This document shows, piece by piece, positions 1 through 3,372 of a stretch of 5,121 nt of DNA. This DNA is from Ruminiclostridium sp. (GTDB lineage: Bacteria; Bacillota_A; Clostridia; Oscillospirales; Ruminococcaceae). The first letter of the stretch is position 1, and the number at the start of each line of letters is the position of its first letter. The stretch spans positions 1 to 5,121 of the forward strand of contig JAFZOA010000481.1 of NCBI GenBank assembly GCA_017550775.1. Direction: 5' to 3'. The notes below the pieces were generated by a model. The model searched no databases and was not told the origin of the DNA. It saw only the letters and a list, made by a program, of their open reading frames with translations. Both the position numbers and the translations under genes were made by a program.

Positions 1-24
1 GAAAAAGATCGAAACTCTCCCCGC

Positions 25-68
25 AGCGTCCTAAAAGTCGAAATAACGACCGGATAACGACCAAACGT
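25..68. repeat. Degenerate 11-bp periodic repeat with one exact 9-bp pair
   Basis: ATAACGACC occurs at 43-51 and again at 54-62, exactly 11 bp apart. Flanking 11-bp blocks are looser versions; on the minus strand they read ACGTTTGGTCG, TTATCCGGTCG, TTATTTCGACT and TTTAGGACGCT. The last block ends next to the 8-bp palindrome AAACGTTT at 63-70. A spacing of 11 bp is close to one DNA turn, so protein binding is possible. No gene is visible in positions 1-80. Confidence 0.45.
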
Positions 69-80
69 TTAAAATCCGAT

Positions 81-124
81 AAAATTAAAATCCCGTGAAG
101 CCGCTCTACAAGCGGTTTCACGGG
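81..124 (-). terminator. Second hairpin terminator on the same strand
   Basis: Positions 92-105 (CCCGTGAAGCCGCT) pair with 111-124 (AGCGGTTTCACGGG) over 14 positions with a single G-T-type pair and a 5-nt loop. On the minus strand the stem is followed by ATTTTAATTTT, a T-rich tract. On the plus strand the 3' side is TAAAAACAAG, so it would not end plus-strand transcripts. It may be a back-up to the terminator at 217-257 or may end a short separate transcript. Confidence 0.7.
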
Positions 125-216
125 TAAAAACAAGTGGCTCCCCATTCATCGTATTAAATGAACGTCTGCAAATACTGGTATTCAAGACCTGTATGTGTCT
201 GATGACAGCGCGTAAC
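125..216. other. Short non-coding interval between two terminators
   Basis: These roughly 90 bases lie between the two minus-strand hairpins. They hold only small inverted repeats: AATAC-TG-GTATT at 171-182, TGTC-TGAT-GACA at 196-207 and TTCAT/ATGAA at 145-162. I see no ORF with a ribosome binding site, no tRNA and no convincing promoter. It could be a junction or attachment region at the end of the late operon, but nothing in the sequence proves this. Confidence 0.4.
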
Positions 217-257
217 AAATAAAAATTACCCCGCCCGGAACAGCTCCGAGCGGGGTA
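217..257 (-). terminator. Intrinsic terminator of the lysis operon
   Basis: Read on the minus strand, a GC-rich hairpin is followed by ATTTTTATTTG. The stem is TACCCCGC paired with GCGGGGTA (8 bp), one mismatch, then a further 4 bp (CGGA with TCCG) and a 5-nt loop. The T-run is on the minus-strand side only, so it ends transcription coming from the endolysin, whose stop codon is 38 nt upstream. Confidence 0.88.
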
Positions 258-295
258 TATGTTTAACTATTCAACATTTGCATTCGCGTGCAAAA

Positions 296-1063
296 TTATC
301 CGAGAGCGGACATCACGATCCAACCTTCGACATCTCCGGCTATCTTCACATAATTGTATCCGGTAGCTTTATCCTTGGTAGATGTCCCGAGAACGACATT
401 GACCTTTCTCCCGGTGGGAAGATAATCGACTCGCTTGCTCGACTTCGACGCGGACGCACGAACTACAGCGGGATATGCAAGACGATATGTCTGTGTGTTC
501 TTCGGGGTATTTGCTGTTCTGGTCTTCGGGTACGTGATGTACGGGCACACGAACCAGTATTCCCATGTGAAGTCGGACAGCTTTGTTTTCACCACCCCGT
601 CGCCTCTCTTGGAGAGGGTGCTTTCTATTCCCCACCCGTCGCCGATGTACACGCCCACCTGAGGGTGAGTCTTGCAGTACACGACGATACCGGGTACTTC
701 GGGGATAGTGTCAATTGTTCCCTTGACCTTTGCCTGCTGGAACATATAACCTGCGTTTACATCCGGGAACCCGGCCGCCCCGTATTTCGGAGAGCCGGTA
801 CCGCCCTCTGCCTTGCCAGACCAGTAGTAAGACTTTATCAGGCCGACACAGTCACATCCATAAGTCCCGGTGTTGAAAAGCTGTCTGAGCTCGTTCCAGC
901 GCGCTGTGGTATAGCCTGTTCCCGCTTTATTTCCGTAGGTTTTGAACAGCATATCATAAAGCTGTTCAACGGGACGAAGGATGCCGCCCCACATATACTT
1001 GGTCTTGAGATTTAACGCCCTTTCGGCGTGCTTGACAAGACCTTCGCTTGTATAAATACTCAT
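296..1063 (-). CDS. Endolysin: NlpC/P60-type cell wall peptidase with C-terminal SH3 domain
   Basis: This 255-residue lytic enzyme is predicted to cut peptide bonds in peptidoglycan at the end of infection. Residues 1-180 form an NlpC/P60-like domain: 'KYMWGG' at 22-27, the nucleophile motif 'CDCVGLIKSYYW' at 70-81 with Cys72 as the likely nucleophile, and the strand 'HPQVGVYIGDG' at 133-143 followed by Glu147. 'GDGVVKTKLSDFTWEYWFVCPYI' at 154-176 is a known tail of this phage subfamily. Residues 191-255 are a bacterial SH3 domain (YRLAYPAVVRASAS, YLPTGRKVNVV, GYNYVKIAGDVEGWIVMSAL), presumably for wall binding. In most relatives His directly precedes VG.YIG, but here that place is Gln135. There is no signal peptide, so export relies on the holin. 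ATG 1063 overlaps the holin stop (ATGA), and GGAGG at 1070-1074 lies 6 nt upstream within holin codons. A terminator follows 38 nt after the TAA. Confidence 0.88.
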   Translation of the reverse strand: MSIYTSEGLVKHAERALNLKTKYMWGGILRPVEQLYDMLFKTYGNKAGTGYTTARWNELRQLFNTGTYGCDCVGLIKSYYWSGKAEGGTGSPKYGAAGFPDVNAGYMFQQAKVKGTIDTIPEVPGIVVYCKTHPQVGVYIGDGWGIESTLSKRGDGVVKTKLSDFTWEYWFVCPYITYPKTRTANTPKNTQTYRLAYPAVVRASASKSSKRVDYLPTGRKVNVVLGTSTKDKATGYNYVKIAGDVEGWIVMSALG

Positions 1064-1359
1064 TTCTTACCTCCGATAAGCTTGATTATTTCCTGCAGCT
1101 TGTCGTAACCGAACTGTGCGGTGTAGCTGACAAAGAAGCCTGCAACGACAGCGCCGACGATAATGTACCACTCGACGGCAGTGCTTGTGATCGACAGGTA
1201 AGCGCATACCGAGCAAACGGTAAGTATCAGCGCAATAACCGTAGCAAGTATCTGCGCGGGTGTCTTCGGGAATATGCTTTTGAACAGCTCCGTGAGTGAA
1301 TTCGTGAGTATCACGAGAACTCCGATCGCTGTGGTTAATATTGCAACATCAGGTATCAT
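1060..1359 (-). CDS. Three-helix phage holin
   Basis: Holins form timed lesions in the cytoplasmic membrane that release the endolysin. Read from ATG 1359 the protein has 99 residues and three hydrophobic helices, at about 5-26 (VAILTTAIGVLVILTNSLTELF), 35-57 and 63-84, followed by a charged tail 'GYDKLQEIIKLIGGKK'. This is class I-like, with a short N-terminus and a basic cytoplasmic C-terminus. A second start lies three codons upstream at 1368 and would add Met-Lys-Gln. The ribosome binding site AAAGGAG (1369-1375) directly abuts ATG 1368 with zero spacing but is 9 nt from ATG 1359, so 1359 is preferred as the main start. The gene overlaps the previous one by 11 nt and the endolysin by 4 nt (ATGA). 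Size, position before the endolysin and helix number fit a holin well; the exact family is not assigned. Confidence 0.82.
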   Translation of the reverse strand: MIPDVAILTTAIGVLVILTNSLTELFKSIFPKTPAQILATVIALILTVCSVCAYLSITSTAVEWYIIVGAVVAGFFVSYTAQFGYDKLQEIIKLIGGKK

Positions 1360-1630
1360 CTGTTTCATCTCCTTTCTTTGGTATTCCGAACTTGCTTTCC
1401 GTGAAAGCTCTCACACAGTTTTGAAGCGCGTATCCCGCAAAGCTCACTCCCGATGTTCCCCACATAGCCTCTATCACAGCCGCCGAAAGCTCCGACACCG
1501 GATTCTTGTCAAAAGCTGCGAGTACATAGCTTGCCGTTGTGAAGATCACCGAGATAACTATGCAGGATACGAGCCAAATCTTCGAAAACTGCTTGCCCTT
1601 TTTGGTGCGTCGCCTGTTATAATAAGGCAT
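1349..1630 (-). CDS. Small lysis-module membrane protein, possible second holin or antiholin
   Basis: I do not recognise a named family. With the start at 1630 the protein has 93 residues. The N-terminus is strongly basic (RRRTKKGKQ, residues 6-14), which should hold it in the cytoplasm. A clear membrane helix follows at about 17-40 (KIWLVSCIVISVIFTTASYVL). Residues 47-75, rich in Ala, Gly, Ser and Val, may form a weaker second helix, and the tail is polar and charged (KKGDETDDT). A longer reading from GTG at 1639 would overlap the previous gene by 8 nt. The ATG at 1630 is preferred because AGGTGG (1636-1641) lies 5 nt before it and it follows the previous stop after one base. It lies between an XhlA-like protein and a three-helix holin. 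A pore-forming or pore-regulating role is therefore plausible, but this rests on context only. Its 3' end overlaps the holin start. Confidence 0.75.
   Translation of the reverse strand: MPYYNRRRTKKGKQFSKIWLVSCIVISVIFTTASYVLAAFDKNPVSELSAAVIEAMWGTSGVSFAGYALQNCVRAFTESKFGIPKKGDETDDT
1357..1375 (-). promoter_or_regulatory. Holin ribosome binding site with two nearby ATG starts
   Basis: On the minus strand the order is AAAGGAG, then ATG AAA CAG ATG. The first ATG touches the ribosome binding site and the second is at 9-nt spacing. The arrangement decides the annotated start and could yield two holin forms that differ by Met-Lys-Gln. Confidence 0.6.
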
Positions 1631-1631
1631 A

Positions 1632-1931
1632 TCAGCCACCTGTTAACATCGACACCAAAACGGTACCGAGACCGCCCGCAAGAGCGCCGAGTACAGCACC
1701 GATAAGCGCATCCCAACGCTTGGCGGGTCTATCCTCAAGCGCGTCCACTTTCTCGCTGACAATTCCGAGTTTTTCACCCATGTGCTTAATCTCGATCGTC
1801 ATCGCCTGGACGCTCTCGGTCAGTTCCTCAATGTGCTCAACACGCTTTTCAAGTGCGTCACATCGAGTTTTAAGTATTGCAAGGCACTCGCAGTGCTCCT
1901 GCTGTAAGCCTTCTCCACATGTATTACTCAT
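1632..1931 (-). CDS. XhlA-like coiled-coil protein with C-terminal membrane anchor
   Basis: This 99-residue protein opens the lysis module. Residues 17-68 form a heptad-patterned coiled coil (LAILKTRCDALEKRVEHIEEL, then MGEKLGIVSEKVDALEDR). A short hinge, 'RPAKRWD' at 68-74, leads into one Gly/Ala/Leu-rich membrane helix at about 75-96. Coiled coil, 'PAKRWD' and anchor together are typical of XhlA-like proteins in Firmicutes prophages. In Bacillus PBSX, XhlA acts with a holin and amidase in lysis; the same assistant role here is inferred. The N-terminus holds four Cys (5, 14, 16, 24) and His13. The ATG at 1931 has AAGGAG at 1937-1942, 5 nt upstream, and that site overlaps the TAA of the hub gene. 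The last codons (ACA GGT GGC TGA) supply the ribosome binding site of the next gene. Confidence 0.8.
   Translation of the reverse strand: MSNTCGEGLQQEHCECLAILKTRCDALEKRVEHIEELTESVQAMTIEIKHMGEKLGIVSEKVDALEDRPAKRWDALIGAVLGALAGGLGTVLVSMLTGG
1636..1641 (-). promoter_or_regulatory. Ribosome binding site AGGTGG that decides the start at 1630
   Basis: AGGTGG differs from AGGAGG by one base and lies 5 nt before ATG 1630. The alternative GTG at 1639 falls inside this site, so it cannot use it. The site is part of the last Thr-Gly-Gly codons of the XhlA-like gene, which points to coupled translation. Confidence 0.6.
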
Positions 1932-1940
1932 ATTTTCTCC

Positions 1941-2966
1941 TTAATGGCTGTTCGGTGCCGCGCACTGGATCTCCATGTAGCCTTTGTACTGCCACACGAT
2001 ACCGGTAACAACAGCGAGTATTGAACGACGAATATCTATTTCACCGCCGGCAAAGCGGATGCAGTCTCCGAGTTTTATACTAACATTAGATAGGATCTTT
2101 GTCTTTACCCGGCGCTGCATAAAGCTGTCAATATATTCAAGCCACGCAAGCCCCGTCGTTTCGGTATCCATAAGGGTACACTGCACATTATACGGGGCCG
2201 GTCTTGCTTGTGGGTCTGTAATGACTATACTGCTGCTTGCGCGGTAATCCTTTTTTTCGGAGAGAACACGGATCCAGTTTATATAGGTCCTCGTGTCGGA
2301 AAATTCCGTCGTAAACCTTTCGGCTCCGGTGATCAGCCAGTCCTCACCGGAGTCGTATCTCGCGCGTCGTATTTCAAGCTCTCCGTCTCTGTTTATAACA
2401 GCGTTTGCGCACATCAGGCGCACGGTTTCAATGATAGCGTCCCTGTAGGACTGCACTCTGTTTGATGTCAGTTTAAAAGTAACATCGTGATTCGGGAATA
2501 TGCTCAAATTTGTTGAGTCCGCGAGAGGTACGTCAATGTCAGCGCACGCAGTCTGCAGTAACGTCAGCGGAGTAAATTCCGTATTTTTGAACGAGCTGCT
2601 CAGAACAATATCGAAATTTACCGCCTTGTCGAATGCTACAAGCTTCACCTGGTTTCTCTTACGTGATGAAAGCGTGGAATCTACTATATACAGTCCGAGA
2701 TCGGTATCCGTTGTGTTTTCATCTTCGTCGGTTTCGTGAAGCGTAAGAACTATCAGAGCATCGGTAAAATCATGCTGTGCCGCGTCATCGTCATAGATGT
2801 TCAGCTTCATCTTCGCAGCGTTAAAAGTGCCGATCTTCAGGTCGCTGTAATCACTTGTAGTCATAGTGATCGAAAGCCCGTTCTGCATTATAATTTCGTC
2901 CGTTACATCTATGGAAAAATCGTTTCCCGTAATGGTCCCGGTAATACTTGATGTTGTTATCGGCAT
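1941..2966 (-). CDS. Tail hub / baseplate-like protein (short Tal-type)
   Basis: This 341-residue protein has the plan of the gp27/Tal-type tail hub, which closes the tail tube and joins it to adhesion devices. Residues 1-120 form the first domain, rich in Thr, Ser and Asp and ending in 'LGLYIVDSTLSSRKR...VKLVAFDKAVNFD' (90-119), the familiar 'G.Y.V......r....i.aYDkm..fd' pattern. Residues 130-155 (LTLLQTACADIDVPL) and 174-202 (YRDAIIETVRLMCANAVINRDGELEI) match the second domain, where 'YRD.i...A.l.g.nA.inRdG.L.i' is characteristic. Residues 296-335 (KLGDCIRF to YMEIQC) look like the closing beta domain. No lysozyme, peptidase, collagen-like or fibre extension follows, so it is short for a Tal protein. 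The ATG at 2966 has GAGGAG at 2972-2977, 5 nt upstream and inside the end of the preceding gene. No signal peptide or membrane segment is visible. The general class is confident; the exact family name is not. Confidence 0.8.
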   Translation of the reverse strand: MPITTSSITGTITGNDFSIDVTDEIIMQNGLSITMTTSDYSDLKIGTFNAAKMKLNIYDDDAAQHDFTDALIVLTLHETDEDENTTDTDLGLYIVDSTLSSRKRNQVKLVAFDKAVNFDIVLSSSFKNTEFTPLTLLQTACADIDVPLADSTNLSIFPNHDVTFKLTSNRVQSYRDAIIETVRLMCANAVINRDGELEIRRARYDSGEDWLITGAERFTTEFSDTRTYINWIRVLSEKKDYRASSSIVITDPQARPAPYNVQCTLMDTETTGLAWLEYIDSFMQRRVKTKILSNVSIKLGDCIRFAGGEIDIRRSILAVVTGIVWQYKGYMEIQCAAPNSH

Positions 2967-2968
2967 TG

Positions 2969-3355
2969 TTACTCCTCTATGGCATTAAAGCTTAATTCCC
3001 ACCAACTGTCATCCGCAAGTTTCATCATGGTGGCCGAGAGCTTAGAGATATAAAACGTTCCTGCTTCATCTCCCCCGCCCGGAACGCGCACGGACATTTC
3101 AAGGCTTGTTCCCTGCTCTATGATATTACCGATTTCCGACATCTGCTCATCCGAGAGCTTCATTCCAACATAAACCTTTTTGACCCTGCTGCGGAGAACA
3201 TTTCTGTGCATAACGCCCGTTTCGCTTCTGCCGCTTTCCGCGCCGTCTATGTCCTCAAGGTCAATTTTATAGCTGTATATACCGGGAAGAGTGGCTCCGT
3301 CTATGGAAACAAGACCGGACGGGGTGTTCCCGGAAGCGCTGTTGTTATCAGGCAT
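2969..3355 (-). CDS. Small phage tail protein, DUF6711-like
   Basis: This 128-residue protein lies directly after the tape measure gene, the place where siphoviruses encode tail-tip proteins such as Dit. Visible pattern: 'VSIDGATLPGIYSY' at 16-29, a charged stretch with 'SGRSETGVMHRNVLRSRVKK' at 41-60, a Leu/Ser/Asp/Glu helix at 67-80, 'GTFYISKL' at 99-106 and a terminal strand 'WWELSFNAIEE' at 118-128. The order LP-x-P/G, 'D..SGR...G...R', helix, 'FY', 'W.LSFN.IE' is what I associate with DUF6711 tail proteins of Firmicutes phages; this is from memory and was not searched. The likely role is a tube-end or tail-tip connector beneath the hub (inferred from position). The ATG at 3355 has a strong site, AAGGTGG at 3363-3369, 7 nt upstream and one mismatch from consensus. 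The gene ends 2 nt before the hub gene, and its last codons GAG GAG form the hub's ribosome binding site. Confidence 0.8.
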   Translation of the reverse strand: MPDNNSASGNTPSGLVSIDGATLPGIYSYKIDLEDIDGAESGRSETGVMHRNVLRSRVKKVYVGMKLSDEQMSEIGNIIEQGTSLEMSVRVPGGGDEAGTFYISKLSATMMKLADDSWWELSFNAIEE

Positions 3356-3372
3356 AATATCACCACCTTGTC

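Noticed and set aside
3..145. Minus-strand open frame (MGSHLFLPVKPLVERL...) that runs off the left edge
   Set aside because: It reads straight through the terminator hairpin at 92-124 and its T-rich tract, has no ribosome binding site, and matches no family I know. A gene start across the boundary cannot be fully excluded without more sequence.
69..149. Minus-strand 26-codon frame (MNGEPLVFTRETACR...) overlapping the second terminator
   Set aside because: It has no ribosome binding site and its body is the hairpin itself, so the open frame is best explained by chance.
125..216. tRNA, small RNA gene or CRISPR array in the left non-coding part
   Set aside because: No cloverleaf, no repeat-spacer pattern and no clear promoter can be seen; only short inverted repeats are present.
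278..1015. Plus-strand open frame of 245 codons opposite the endolysin
   Set aside because: It lies fully antisense to a well-supported NlpC/P60-SH3 gene, has no recognisable domain, and its start lies just past the terminator without a ribosome binding site. It is a codon-usage shadow.
1637..1639. GTG at 1639 as start of the small membrane protein
   Set aside because: The GTG lies within the AGGTGG ribosome binding site that serves ATG 1630, and no other site precedes it.
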